From NCBI GenBank assembly GCA_036925085.1, contig JAUPFP010000004.1:7724938-7788937 (forward strand): a stretch of 64,000 nt of DNA. The letters run 5' to 3'. A model generated the notes under the pieces. It did not search any database. It was not told the DNA's origin and worked only from the letters and a program-made list of their open reading frames with translations. The DNA comes from Brachycybe producta. Taxonomy: Eukaryota > Arthropoda > Diplopoda > Playtdesmida > Andrognathidae. The translations under genes and the position numbers were made by a program. Of the stretch, positions 33,775-45,558 are shown one piece after another. How positions within the stretch are numbered: the stretch's first letter is position 1; every line of letters begins with the position of its first letter.

Positions 33775-34650
33775 ATTGCTCGTGCAATGGTAACAATGAT
33801 AAGTGCAGCACTTATCATTGTTAAGCTGTAGTTGCCATTTTTCACACCAGGAAGCTACAGTTCTCAAATCGTTCTCAATGATATTACAGTCCTGCTTGGA
33901 AGACACCTCTTTGTTATCAGAATTGTTTGAAGCAGGGATCCACTAGTTTATCAATACAGTATCAGGTGTAATCTGCTTCCTTCTGTGGATTCATATAAGT
34001 ATTTGGGTATAATGGTTAATAGTAAATTATCTTGGAGACCTCACATTAGGCAGGTAGTTTCAAAAGCTATGCGGATGCTACGTTTCAGTCAGAGGGTTTT
34101 AAAAGGATGTCCCAGTAATGTAAAATGTATAGCCTATAAATTATTGGTGCCCCCACATCTTGAGTACTGCAGTACTGTGTGGAGTCCCCATACTGCTGAT
34201 CTAATTCATGCGATTGAGATGGTACAATGCAGAGCAGCAAGGTTGTTGCTAGTGGATCATATTTTCCTGAAAGTGTGACTGGTATTCTTGCGGAACTGGG
34301 ATGGAATCAGTTAGCAGTTAGAAGGTCTGACTTCAGCATTAATATGTTGAAAAAAAAGTTACTGGGGTGTTGTCCTAAGCCTGTGTTGAGTTCTTTGAGC
34401 AAGGCTAATTATTTGGGTAGGGTGATCACTCTAGGAAGATTAGGGAGATTTTTGCTCATACAGACTCATATTATTGGTCTTTTGTTCCACGGGTCATTCG
34501 AAAATGGAATTTGTTCCAGAGGATGTTGTGCATGTGGAAGTATATGTTTTGGAAAGTTAGGTGGGTGTTACATAAATCAGGTTAGGATTGACAATGCATT
34601 ATTTATGCTGCATTTGGACTATGAAGTCCCTCTGCCACAGACCAATTGAG
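33775..34650 (+). mobile_element. CR1-like LINE 3' part with inverted 5' segment
   Basis: From 33960 the plus strand encodes DSYKYLGIMVNSKLSWRPHI, LEYCSTVWSPHTADLIHAI and, after a frameshift near 34270, VTGILAELGWNQLAVRRSDF and the SFVPRVIRKWN block. Directly to the left (33775-33955) the minus strand encodes DCNIIENDLRTVASWCEKWQ, a stretch that belongs just upstream of the plus-strand part in the same family. A 5' segment flipped and joined to the forward 3' segment is the product expected from twin priming. Confidence 0.75.
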
Positions 34651-34654
34651 CTGC

Positions 34655-35375
34655 TTGCAGAGTATTTATTCAAATTCAAAAAGGGCGAAGGAACCTCAAT
34701 AGGAGGATTCAGTGTTCCCCAGTTTGTGATCCAGTGATCCTCGCAGTGGTGTACAGTATCGTCAAGTTCAGACCATACCTCTTCAACAAAACCTTTGTGA
34801 TCGGCACCGACCATCATTCATTGTGCTACCTAAAGTCTGCACAACGACTTCAGGGATATACCTGGACCACTGGCAGTTACTACTCCAGGAATATGACTAC
34901 ACTGTAGTCTACAAGGCCAGCATCACTCATGTGGATGCAGATTGCATCTCACGAAGTCCGGTGAATGTTCCTGAAGACTGGAACCTGCAGGCTACCCCGG
35001 ACGACCTCGATGACAGCGTGGTTTATGTCGTATCATTGCATTGGGATCCTGCAGCACCTTCTGTGGTCGCCACGAAAGAGGTTGAGATCGCAAAAGCCAA
35101 CCTGCAATGATGCTCATTTGCAACAAAAGAAGGACTACGATGCCAAACTAAAGACACCATGCCCATACAAAGTTGGAAATCCAGTACTCTTTCGAGATCA
35201 ACGAATCGTGCCTGATGAAACTAAAGAACTACGTTACTTGTAGCGAGATGGGTACACCGTATCCAGAGTCATCAGAGACACGGTGCTCGAGCTAGACCAC
35301 AAAAACACGTTTGGGAGGCTGATTTGAGATAGTCAACATAGTCCATATCAAGCCAAAACAACTGAGGACAGTTGT
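34655..35375 (+). pseudogene. Second Gypsy element: RNase H end and integrase C-terminus
   Basis: PVILAVVYSIVKFRPYLFNK and FVIGTDHHSLCYLKS are the RNase H/connection region. A frameshift leads to LLLQEYDYTVVYKASITHVD and ADCISRSPV. Integrase core is deleted. QQKKDYDAKLKTPCPYKVGN and GYTVSRVIRDTVLELDHKN, then VNIVHIKPKQLR, are the usual post-core part before the end of pol. Stop codons and frame changes occur throughout. Confidence 0.8.
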
Positions 35376-35804
35376 TCAAGGGTTAGAGGGGGAGAAGAAC
35401 CTAACTCCCCACAACAAGAGGAACCCAACTCTTCACAACAAAAGCAACCACACCAACAACAAAGCACTCATCAATACCTCATTAACCCATCTATCAACAA
35501 CTCACAATACAACCCAAAAAAATGTTTTGTTTACATTGCCGCATCAGTCACTCGACGATGCAATTCTACTATAAACAAAACACAATGTGTGTGACCACAA
35601 ACATTCACACACCTCTGCTCACATTTCACCTCTCGAATCAGATTCCTAATGGGTATAACTTTCGTACATTGCATTTGGGGACCAGGTCGTCTGACAATCA
35701 CAATAAACAATAGATGAAGAATGGTGTTCAATACCCGGAAACTGACACCCCGTGGACTCCCAATATTAAACACAATTTGGGTGGCTTACTGGAGTTCCAG
35801 TTAG

Positions 35805-36740
35805 TTTCGGGAAACTATAAGAATCCCACGGGACTCTGGAATTTCACACCTAAATGGGGGGCAGAAAACATGCGAGTATATAGACAACACCGGGCTGGCA
35901 ACCATCACTTCAAAAATCATCACGAGAAAAGTAGGATGTCACAGCGCAGTTACACAATGGAAAATCAGGACAATGTCATCCTCGGCCCATCTATACGTAT
36001 GGACCAGGATGACACCACGAGGTACCAACTTGGATGTCACGGACGACACAGTGCATGCTGTCGACCTGACAACATCAACCAACCATGGCACCGCGACTCC
36101 AACCATTCCGGAGCCACCACCAGCACCCATAATTCTGCAACAAGTGACACAGCCTTTTCGCATCCCAACAGTAACTACCAGCAGATTGCCAGTACACCGA
36201 CCACTTCATCAAGAAGTGCGGTGTGAACGATTGCTGAATAACTGCTGGGCACTCTAACAACAACATGTGAGGCCAGTGAACACCTACTACCTGGGCCACT
36301 ACGACCTGATGGAGGGGTTTCCATTCCTCTACATACCGGAAGAAGGACGCTATATCGTGGGGATGTCATACCATCTGCAACTCTCCATGGCCATCCTAAT
36401 GCCCTCTGGCAGGTACATCGAAATCTTCCAGGTTGCAGAGCAGCCCATCACCCCGACCCTTGGGGCCCTTCAGCAAGCCTTCATCAACAGTCTCCTGGGT
36501 GTCCCACTTACCAGAGGATACAACATCGTTCGAATGATCGTATGGAAAACCTGTGCAACGTACCAGGCCGCCATTCTCTGGGACGCTGTCTATAGTGTCT
36601 TCACCAGACAACCACCGGCCCGGATGGTCGCTGCCGATGCCACCGTTCACCGAAGTTTCCTGGAAAGTCTCCGGGGTTTCGAGAATGGATGGATCGTCTC
36701 CACCTGGAAAGCATACCACCCCTGGCTGCGGAGCTGACTC
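35805..36740 (+). CDS. Accessory open region after pol of the Gypsy element
   Basis: One frame runs from about 35805 to a TGA ending at 36737, broken only by TAA at 36255. It includes GQKTCEYIDNTGLATITSKI, a Pro/Thr-rich middle (GTATPTIPEPPPAPIILQQV) and a better-folded end (VNTYYLGHYDLMEGFPFLYI, ILMPSGRYIEIFQVAEQPIT). A second frame is also open across 35714-36226, so the true reading of the first part is uncertain. No membrane segment or cleavage motif of an Env protein is visible. Position between pol and a 3' LTR marks it as the element's own third gene. Function unknown. Confidence 0.5.
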
Positions 36741-37110
36741 CTACAAGCATTTCATGGATACGTCTTGGCATGCACGTGTGCATGCAACCACCCAACATGA
36801 GTGTAAAAAAAAACTAAAATTTCATTGTAAATGCATGAAGAAAACATTCAATCCACTTGCTGTATGTATCTCATTTTTTAATAGGTACTCACCACCCCGG
36901 CGAATTTTAATTTTAACCATTGATGTTTTCAGCCTTTTATAAATTGGAGGATGCTGACACTTTGTGTCAGTGCCCTCTCCAAATCTAACTCTGTACAAGG
37001 TGCATGCGTGTCCACCCATTTTCTCCTGCTTGCGTAATTTGACCCTTCCACCTTTGGTTGTAGTACGTAGCTAGTGTACGAGGACGTACTCCAAGCAAAG
37101 TTGGGGATTA

Positions 37111-37810
37111 TGTAACACCCAGTAACTCCTGTTCAAACCAAAACCATAGCCTGGGGGTAAAGAACTCCCGCTTGTCCCTCTCTCTTTTCTGACTCACAAT
37201 TCTGACTCATGTCAAAGTGGCAGAATGATACACTTAGGACCATGGTCACTTGGATCTGGTTACACCTCGTAGGTGTACACAGGTCCAAGGTATAAAAAGA
37301 CCATGTTCCTCTTTGTTTGTCGTCCTTTCTTTTGCTCAAACTTTGTTGTACTATGTAGATTTTTATCTGTATCACATCATGGGCATGAGGACGCACCTTT
37401 AATGAAACCAATTCATCCTTGTAAACTTAGTAGTTTCCGTATGAGGATGAATAAAGTGTTATATTGGAAAACAGCGTTGTCTCAATGTTTGGTAACTAAC
37501 ACTTCTCTACAGAGGCCGGAGACACCATAGGGCACAGAGACATACGATCCTGGAGCAGCTACAGCATCTTCCACTTGGTAACAATGACAGGAAGATGCAT
37601 ATCAGTGTTGACCGAGAGAAAGATGGCCATCATCCTTCTGCACCGATTCCACCTCCATGCAGGAGGATGATTGTAATCAATCTTCGACTGACTTTTTCCG
37701 TAGCTCGAATCTTCTCCGTGCGGGCACCGTGCATTGCAGAGAAGCGACGAGCTATAGAAATCAACATTTACAAGTTGGTAAAACATTAGAGTTGACGTCA
37801 AAAGCTCACA
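37111..37810 (+). mobile_element. LTR family A, 3' LTR of the Gypsy element
   Basis: Starts TGTAACACCCAGTAACTCCT and ends AAAGCTCACA. A TATAAAAAGACC box at 37291 and AATAAA at 37450 give U3, R and U5. The preceding bases AAAGTTGGGGATTA are purine-rich like a polypurine tract. The flanking 4-mers differ (ATTA, CATA), as expected if this is the right LTR of a longer insertion and not a solo LTR. Confidence 0.8.
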
Positions 37811-38666
37811 CATATGATACACAACTCTGATGAGTCTTTGCAAATTTTATGTGCCCTTATGCACAACTCATACACTTTTTTGTGAATTAAATACATGAGT
37901 TCTTCCATCCACTGTGAAAATAGAATACACACAAGTTTGATTCTTCACATTGTCCTTTTCCATATACCTCTTTATAATTGTCCCAGGTAGTTTGTGAGTC
38001 ATATGTTTTCAACAGACTATGAAATTCTCCTTGGATTTCTTGGTAGCTGTGATATTTTTGAATCTCTCTCTCTCTCATATTATGCAAATACGAGAGGAGT
38101 TTGTTTCATTGTGCAACAGAAATATTTGGGCGAAATAAAAAAAAGGATGATTGTGCTAGAAGCAGAACTAAGTATTATGTAACAAAAACACAGTTCAGCA
38201 AATTATTTGCATTTTTTATCTAGCGAGAATATTGACGCTCCTCTTGGCAGTTATCATAAAAGAACACTGTCATACATACTGTACATGTAGAAAAATAAAA
38301 ACCTCACATTTTCTCTCCCCTCACCCGATCATTATTACAAATGCCTCCATTAAGCTATACTACCCACGAAGCCATGGGTCTCCACGGACAAGAAACAAAA
38401 AAATAAACTTTTTTTGGGGCAATACACTGACAAATAGAATGACAAAAAGAAAGATGTGCATCAGAAACAAACAGAAATTGCAAGCACTAAAAGAAAATAC
38501 CACCACTACATATATATGAATAAATGGAAGAAGAAAAAAAAAAAGAAAAAAAAAATAACGAAAAAATAATGCCCCCCCCCCCCCGCCGCATGTCTTTTAT
38601 AAGCATTTCAAATGAAATTACTTTCGGTGACTTAAAAACTTCAGAAACATTTTTTTTTACAAATAA
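37811..38666. other. No gene recognised
   Basis: A poly-C run near 38572 and A-rich tracts are the only notable features. No splice-bounded exon was found. Confidence 0.4.
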
Positions 38667-39306
38667 AGCCCCTATCACACTACCAACTTTTGATGCAATG
38701 TGACATGCAACTTCAATGTTTATAGTGTGATATGACATGCAACTTGATAAACCTTTCCTTTCAACTAGTGTCAAACTCAAATCTCACCGAATTGAACAGG
38801 TTTAACTTTGAGAGACTTTTCAAGTAACCTTTCTGACAAACAACCAATTAGGCCGTTTGCTGGAAATGACACATGTAACATGGAACGAACTCTCGGTTTC
38901 ATTACTTCCGGTTTATGAACTTCCTGTTAGTTGATCACAGTATGGACACAAACCAAGGGGGCAAGACATTGAAGAAAATCATGTATGATTTTCAATAAGA
39001 TTCACAGCAGATCGTGTGGATGGAAAGTCATTTTACTTTTTGGCTGCATTTTACTGGATAGCCAGAATTAGAATTGAAATTTTAAAATTCAGTAAAACGC
39101 GGATTATAAGTAAAATGGCTTCCGATACCATACGAGATTCACTCGAATGTCGGCCCCTTGACATAAAACGAAGTTTTGAAAACTTTATTGGGAACTAAGT
39201 TGTATAGTGTGATATAGAAGTTTATTACAAAGTTCTAGTTGCACAGCACATCACAGGTTGCATTGCAAGTTGAAATGCATCGGAGGTTGCTAGTGTGATA
39301 GGGGCT
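38667..39306. mobile_element. TIR element with TAA target duplication
   Basis: Termini AGCCCCTATCACACTACCAA and the complement TTGCTAGTGTGATAGGGGCT are flanked by TAA on both sides. The 640-bp interior repeats TATAGTGTGATAT-type subterminal motifs in both orientations. Size and duplication fit a non-autonomous PIF/Harbinger-type element. Confidence 0.75.
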
Positions 39307-40250
39307 TAAATCTACAAACAAGTGTGTATGCATATGTGTGTGTCAATAAAAAGTTGCATTGCAAAAAAAAAACCCTTGAGAATTTGTGGATTTTCTATTA
39401 TATATCTATAAAAAAAAGTTACTCAAGGCACCATTTTTAAAGTATAAATGGAATTTTAACAAAGGCACGAGTCGACCCTTTCCATCACCAGTCAGGCAGG
39501 GCATGCCACTCATAGTCACCAATTTTGATGAAAATTAAATTGTGTAGGGATTACAAAATAATTAGACCCTTATGTTTTTATTTTGCCATATGACCATTTT
39601 TTGTTGAGAAAACAATTCCAAAAGCTTGGGTATCGGACGCAACAATGCATTTTTCTGTGAAATTTTAAAATTCAATATCTAGTAAACCGTAAGACAGATT
39701 TGTATGAGATTTTCAGGGTATCATCTACATTTTATATATTAACACGCCATATATTGTTGGTATTTATTTATAAGTTGGGAAAAAAAATTCCCTAAAAAGT
39801 TGCGAATTTTGAAAAATGTGGGTTTTTTGATGCCCTGTATAATGGAAAAGAAAAGCGCCATTTTCACATACAACACATCACTGAATTCTGTATTCAAACA
39901 CAAATTCAGAAATACCAATGAAGTTAATATGTATTAATAAACACAAAAACTACGCTGAAAAATAGTACATTTTGTGTGTACTAGCCCTGGGTATAAAGGT
40001 CCGTGACTCGATAAATTCTGAGTCCATTCTCTGATATTGTAACCATGAAACAACTCATTTAATGGTTTGGTGACTCTTTTCTGCTTATTGTATATCAACC
40101 GTTGTGTGCAATAAATATGTAACATCGTCAACCTGCATTCGTCTCGCCTGTTATCATTCATTCTCTTCTCACCAATTGCGTTTACAGGAAATACCGAAAG
40201 GAACGACCCCGGCACCATTCGGTGTCATGGGCCTAAATAACATACACTCA
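39307..40250. other. No gene; possible LTR fragment
   Basis: At 39990-40230 a CAATAAATATGTAACATCGT signal followed by CGTCTCGCCTGTTATCATTC and TGCGTTTACAGGAAATACCG looks like the R-U5 end of an LTR, but no second copy was found here. The rest is unassigned. Confidence 0.3.
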
Positions 40251-40251
40251 G

Positions 40252-40556
40252 CGTAATACTTTGTACACACGAGTTAAATGAATGCAAATTAAATGTGTTT
40301 AGGTTAATTATATGGAATCCAGTTAAGGACATGAACCAAATAAAAATTGACTTTATTATTGATATTTTAAATTGAAATACTAAATCAATAATTTGTCAAC
40401 AGTTTATAATATCATATTTAAGTATTAACTCAATATTTTCAGATTATTAACTGAATAAATTGAATTTGACATATTTTTTGTTTGCCCTTCACAGAGCTCA
40501 GTAGAACACGTTTATTATTTAAATGCATTTAAATTATCTGGTGTGTACTAGGTATA
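40252..40556. mobile_element. AT-rich MITE, intact copy
   Basis: Ends TACTTTGTACACACGAGTTA and GGTGTGTACTAGGTATAA are imperfect inverted repeats. A reversed copy, broken by a Helitron, lies at 57317-58212. Inner landmarks shared by both: GTTAAGGACATGAACCAAAT and TTTAAGTATTAACTCAATAT. Confidence 0.7.
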
Positions 40557-40702
40557 AATAAGGCGGTATCCGCCCCAAACTAAGAGGATCCAGACTTGAC
40601 TCCCTAACAGGTGCTCCTACACTGTTACAATGCAAGTTTTGCAAAAGTTTAAAATGAATGCAGACACTTTTCATAATGGAGTCAAAATTATTACAAATTA
40701 TT

Positions 40703-40768
<66 letters not shown>
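40703..40768. repeat. (AT)n microsatellite
   Basis: About 66 bases of alternating A and T adjoining the left edge of an LTR family B copy. Confidence 0.95.
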
Positions 40769-40773
<5 letters not shown>

Positions 40774-41376
40774 ACTGTGCCCTCCAGGTGGAGTTGCCTG
40801 GAGGTATTAAATGGTCTGGTCAGCTATTTAATAGGGGCAGTGTGTTGGAGGGAGAGGACTGGAAGACACCAAGGCTGGAGGCGAGGGAGGCCTCCCCATT
40901 TCATCTCTTTTGTTTTTGCCTTATTTGGCCATTAGGCCTGGTTTTGATAGTGTTCTTGGCTGGTCGAGGAGACCAGCCAATAATGTATATATTATCACTG
41001 CATTATTACCTGTAAGTCTATTAAATTATCTTTTATTTAACTTACATCTGTGTCGTGTCGGTCATTGGGGAGTACTGCGGGGAGGAGGGAATTCTTAGGG
41101 GGATTCACTGTCCTGCACCGTCCTGCACCGTCCTATTTCAGCTGGTACTCGTGTCGGCAAGTGGTGGAACCGGAGTTCCACCACGATGTTCTCGGCGTCG
41201 CGACTTATTTACCATCATGTCCATCGAGGGAGGCTCCGTGGAGCCGACACCACCCAAGAGGTTTAATCGTGAGAAGCCACTATGGGTGCGATCCCGTTCC
41301 CGTAATCAGAGCCTGGTACCCGGTAAGTTGGTCGTTTTACTGGGGGGTATTGTGACGAACCGGTCGGGTCGCTACA
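40769..41376 (+). mobile_element. LTR family B, shortened copy
   Basis: Shares CCCTCCAGGTGGAGTTGCCT, GACCAGCCAATAATGT, TGTCGTGTCGGTCATTGGGG and the end CGGTCGGGTCGCTACA with copies at 52961 and 55015. The 5' part is missing; the (AT)n tract lies where it should begin. TATA on each side may be the 4-bp target duplication. Confidence 0.7.
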
Positions 41377-42920
41377 TATATCATAAACAATCATGATTCT
41401 CATGACAAATATGTTTTATTTTTTCTCACATAAATAACCTAGTATTTGATTGGGTTAACAAAAAAACATTATCTTGGTTACAGTATTCTCTTTACTTTTA
41501 TTTCCTAAAATAGTAGAAAAAAAAGTATGGCATTTCTTTTCATAACACAAACTTGTTTATGTTACTCGTACTGGACACTTGAGTCTCAAGTTAAACATAA
41601 AAATAAACCATAAGAAAGAACATTGAAATAGAAATGAGAGAAGAATAAACCAAGTGGAAGAGAAAAAAAAATTCAGATTTAGAATGAAACTCTTAAGAAT
41701 ACTTGAGGTAACAAAACTGTCGCTCGTGAGCCACAAGTGTCAAGTGTGAGGAGGCGGGGGGGGGCTAAGAGTAGTCAGTGACTCGAAAAATTCCCACCAA
41801 AAGTTCAGTGGACAAATTTAGTGGACTGTCAGTGTACAAACCCATATTTCAGTACGTGGTTGCCATGTAAGGACTGGCAAGTTTTCTAACATTTCTACTG
41901 GCTCTTTGGTCTGTAAAGACTGGCCAACAGTTGCAGATAATAACAAAAACCTTAATCTGAGAAAGTGACTCAAGACATTCATTATGTCTTCAAAGTGCAG
42001 TAAGTCAACAATACTATAGCCACATACACTAAAAAAAAAGAGAGAAAAGAGAAAATACTCAGACACAATCATGAAACAAAAGAAAAATGCTGAATGGTCA
42101 TTGGGGATTTTATTTTTCATCTGAGAATACACACACACATCTTTTGCAACCATGAAAAATTGGACGGCTCGGCTCGTGTGTCTCTGAAAATGATTCTTTC
42201 AATGGTGAAACTTTCCAAGCTCGACAACGACGTTACATAAAAAGCAAGCGTGAACTACGAAAGGCTTTAAAAATAAGCTTTTCAATGGAAATAACCCCCC
42301 CCCCCCCCCCAAAAAAAAAAAGGAAGAGGACACACCGTTACCCCCACTAACTCTACACATATCGAAACATCCTCCTGAATCCCCTTCCCTCTACAGTCTG
42401 GGGCCGTCTTTATTCCTTACCAAGTCCAAAAAAAAAATGACAGGAAGTAAAATTACAGCTTGCTATAAAAGTGCGAGAATGATTTGCAAACCAAATCAAA
42501 ACCCAACTTGCTATGAAAAAGAGACAATTCTCATCTGCATATGTAACTGCATCGAAGCGTCGCGAATTTACTCAAGTTTTGTTTCCCCCCCCCCCCCCCC
42601 CCTCTTTTTCTGTGTTCATTACATTACATTACCTATAACCCAATTTTCTCTCTCTCTTTTTCTCTCCCTCCTCTTCCTACTTTAACAAACGTTATACCTT
42701 CTAGTACATTGCATTTCCATTTTTAAGCAATATAACAACGGGCTTTGAGCATATTTGGAAAGGAACGTTTACTGTTCTTCAGACAGTTTCATGCGGGCAA
42801 ATACTTTAAAAAAAAAAAAAAAAGTAAAATCGGCTCGGTATCTACTGAATCTCAAAAAAAAATATTACACAGCCAGTGTTTTACTTAATAAGTATGACTT
42901 AAATGACAAAAGTGGAAGAC
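41377..42920. other. No gene recognised
   Basis: Runs of C near 42297 and 42585 and a (CT)n-like stretch near 42645. A 111-codon reverse open frame at 41818 shows no recognisable domain and is not called. Confidence 0.4.
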
Positions 42921-43157
42921 TTTTAATCGCAAAATTACTTCGAAAAATCTCTGCAAAGAGCGCTAGCATCGTTTCTCTATTGAGACAACAGACAGTTATG
43001 TTAAAAGCCTAGATACAGCATGTAGTTGAAAATTTCTCCAATTGTAGGCGCTGCGATCGTTTTTGATTGAAACACGGTTTTTTAACGTTTTTTTTTTTCT
43101 CCAGATTTCAAGTCACATAATAATTAATAGAAAAATAATTTCCCGTGTTAAGCTTAT

Positions 43158-43705
43158 AAAAAGAAAACATCGTGAAGCCAATAGATTAATGCCAGTGATC
43201 ATTTTTATGTGATTGCTCTAAGTCGTTTTTAACGGGAGTTCTTCAAATGTTTGGGTGATGGTTTTCTGGTCCTATGGGACTTAACATAGAGTTAAAAAAT
43301 CATCGATTATGAACCTTGTTTAAAAATAGAAGGACCTTTCAGAATTTCGAAAAAAAGATTCATCGTGACGGCAATAAACACGTGTAAGTACGTGCTAATT
43401 TTTTTGGTTGTTCTAAATCATTTTAATGAGAGCTCTTCTAACGTTTGTGGGACGGTGTTTTGCTCCTATGGGATTTAACATGGAGTTAAAAAATGTACGA
43501 TTTTAAACTTTATTAAAAAATAGAAGGGCCTTTTCAAAATTTATAAAAAGGAAACATCGTGAAGCCAATACATGAAAGCACGTGCTAAATTTTTCAAATG
43601 TTTGCGGGACGGTTTCTGATCCAATGGGATTTAATATGGGGTTAAAAAACAAACCATTTTGAACTTTGTTTAAAAATAGAAGAAACTTTTCAAAAATTAC
43701 ATAAA
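43158..43705 (+). repeat. Three tandem ~200-bp monomers
   Basis: Each unit contains AACATCGTGAAGCCAATA, a CTTCAAATGTTTG or CTTCTAACGTTTG segment, CCTATGGGA(C/T)TTAACAT and TTTAAAAATAGAAG. Units are diverged, so the duplication is not recent. Confidence 0.7.
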
Positions 43706-43970
43706 TCAAGCACAAAAAAAAACTTTTTATTGCATTTTGCGCTTTACTGTATATTAATTGAGCGCTTGTGAGGCGATTTCTTGCAGTTTTAGTAACACCA
43801 TATAAGAACACTTATTTGTCTCGTTGTCGTCTGCTCAAAACAACAACATGGCGGTGTATCTAAGCTCTTAAAGAAAAAATGTTAATTTTTAAAATACACA
43901 GTCGCGGCAATATGTTTATTTTTCATATACAGTATAACTTGTTCAAAATTAAGTTTTCAAAGTGCAATGT

Positions 43971-44648
43971 TGTAACACCCAGTAACTCATGATCCCGCCA
44001 AAACATAGCCTGGTGGTAAACAACTCCTGCTTGTCCCTCCCTCCTTCTCTAATTAATATTTAAGTGGCGGATTGATACTTTTAGGACCATGGTCGCTTGG
44101 ACCTGGTTACATCTTGTAGGTGTACACAGGTCCAAGGTATAAAAAGACCATGTTCCTCTTTGATCTTCGTTCACTCTTTTTGACCTATTTTTGTACTACA
44201 TAGATCTTTATCCGTATCACATAATTCGCTCGTGGATGCACCTTTAATCATCAACGTTCATTCTTGTAAACTTAGTGTTTCCGTACAAGAATGAATAAAG
44301 TGTTTTCAATGAAAAACTGTGTTGTCTATTTGTTCCGAAACTAACCCTTCTCTAGACAAGCAGGAGACACCACAAGGCAAGGAGACATACGGATCCTGAA
44401 TTAGCAACAACATCTTCCAACCGCATCAAGGAAGATGTACATCAATGGCGGCCAGAAGTGATGGTCACCATCCTTCTGCATAGATTACACCCCTACGCAG
44501 AAGGATAATCACAATCGATCACCATCTGACTACTTCTAGAGCTCGAATCTTCTCCGTGCGGTCACCGCGCAATCAAAAGAAGAAACAAGTTATAGAAAAC
44601 ATCATAATAAGTTGGTAAAAATTATAAAGTCGTCACCAAAAGCTCACA
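43971..44648 (+). mobile_element. Solo LTR, family A
   Basis: TGTAACACCCAGTAACTCAT to AAAGCTCACA, flanked on both sides by ATGT. The interrupted palindromic repeat is continuous across the site (AGTGCAATGT, then ACACCTTAAAT), giving empty-site proof of a 4-bp duplication. TATAAAAAGACC at 44139 and AATAAA near 44294 mark promoter and poly(A) signal. Confidence 0.9.
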
Positions 44649-44944
44649 ATGTACACCTTAAATATATGCTGATTGAGTGATAGAATGACAAAAAATTGGT
44701 AAGTGCGGTTATATTTTTTAAAAACTATTCAAAATCACGAACTTTTCTAACTGTTATGTTAAGATTCATTGAGCGCATACTCAATGGAGTTAGAAATTCG
44801 CGATTTTGAAATAGTTTTTAAAAATACAACCGCACTTACCAGTTTTTTGTCATTCTAACACTCGATCAGCATATATTTAAGGTGCACACTACACTTTGAA
44901 AACTTAATATTGAACAACTTTAAATGTGAAAAAGAAAGTTTGAG

Positions 44945-45550
44945 TGCAAAAGCAAGACTGTATGAGAAAAAAAATTAGCTTAAAGAATTAAAATTTTCTA
45001 CAAATGTGAAAGTCATTATTCCCAAATGGTAAATACCGTGATAATATTTGCATAATACAAACGGGGTCATTACAAAAAGATAATAAAACAGACCTATGAC
45101 AGTAAAAGTCACAAAAGAAATTTACAAAACATTAATATAAAAATACTGTCATACATGTGCAATATATTTATGACAGTCATTGACTGGTGTAACGCATACT
45201 ATGATAGACATAAAAATATAGATTATAATAATAATACGGGCTCGTACATTATAAAAATATATACATGTACAGTATGATTGTCACAATTGAATGTTTTTCC
45301 TCTGTAATGAGGTCTCTTGAGTTCTATTCAGTTGTTCGCTTTCATTTGCATTTTTTACTAGGCGGGGGCTATAGATATACAAGTTGTTTAAAGTAAAGAA
45401 AACAAAACAATGCTGTTTTCTATTCTATTATAATAAATAGCTTGCCTCCAGGTGTGAAACAAGTCAAACTGAAACGAAAATGACTAAAACACGTTTGAAT
45501 TTAAGCTTTGGTTGTGTCGATGTGTCTCAATCGTATCGAAAACATTGCAG
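44945..45550. other. AT-rich, no gene recognised
   Basis: Low-complexity AT sequence without supported exons. Confidence 0.4.
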
Positions 45551-45558
45551 CAAACTAG

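Larger units (their letters stand above)
42925..44940. mobile_element. Palindromic repeat family, expanded and interrupted copy
   Basis: The left terminal block (AAAATTACTTCGAAAAATCT, CAAAGAGCGCTAGCATCG) is at 42930-42980. The inner block resumes at 43868 and continues after an inserted LTR to 44940, where the complement is present. Between are three 200-bp tandem monomers not seen in other copies. Confidence 0.65.

Noticed and set aside
36267..36942. Host gene in the 36-kb region
   Set aside because: The open frame is bounded by integrase remains and a 3' LTR, so it is more simply part of the retroelement.
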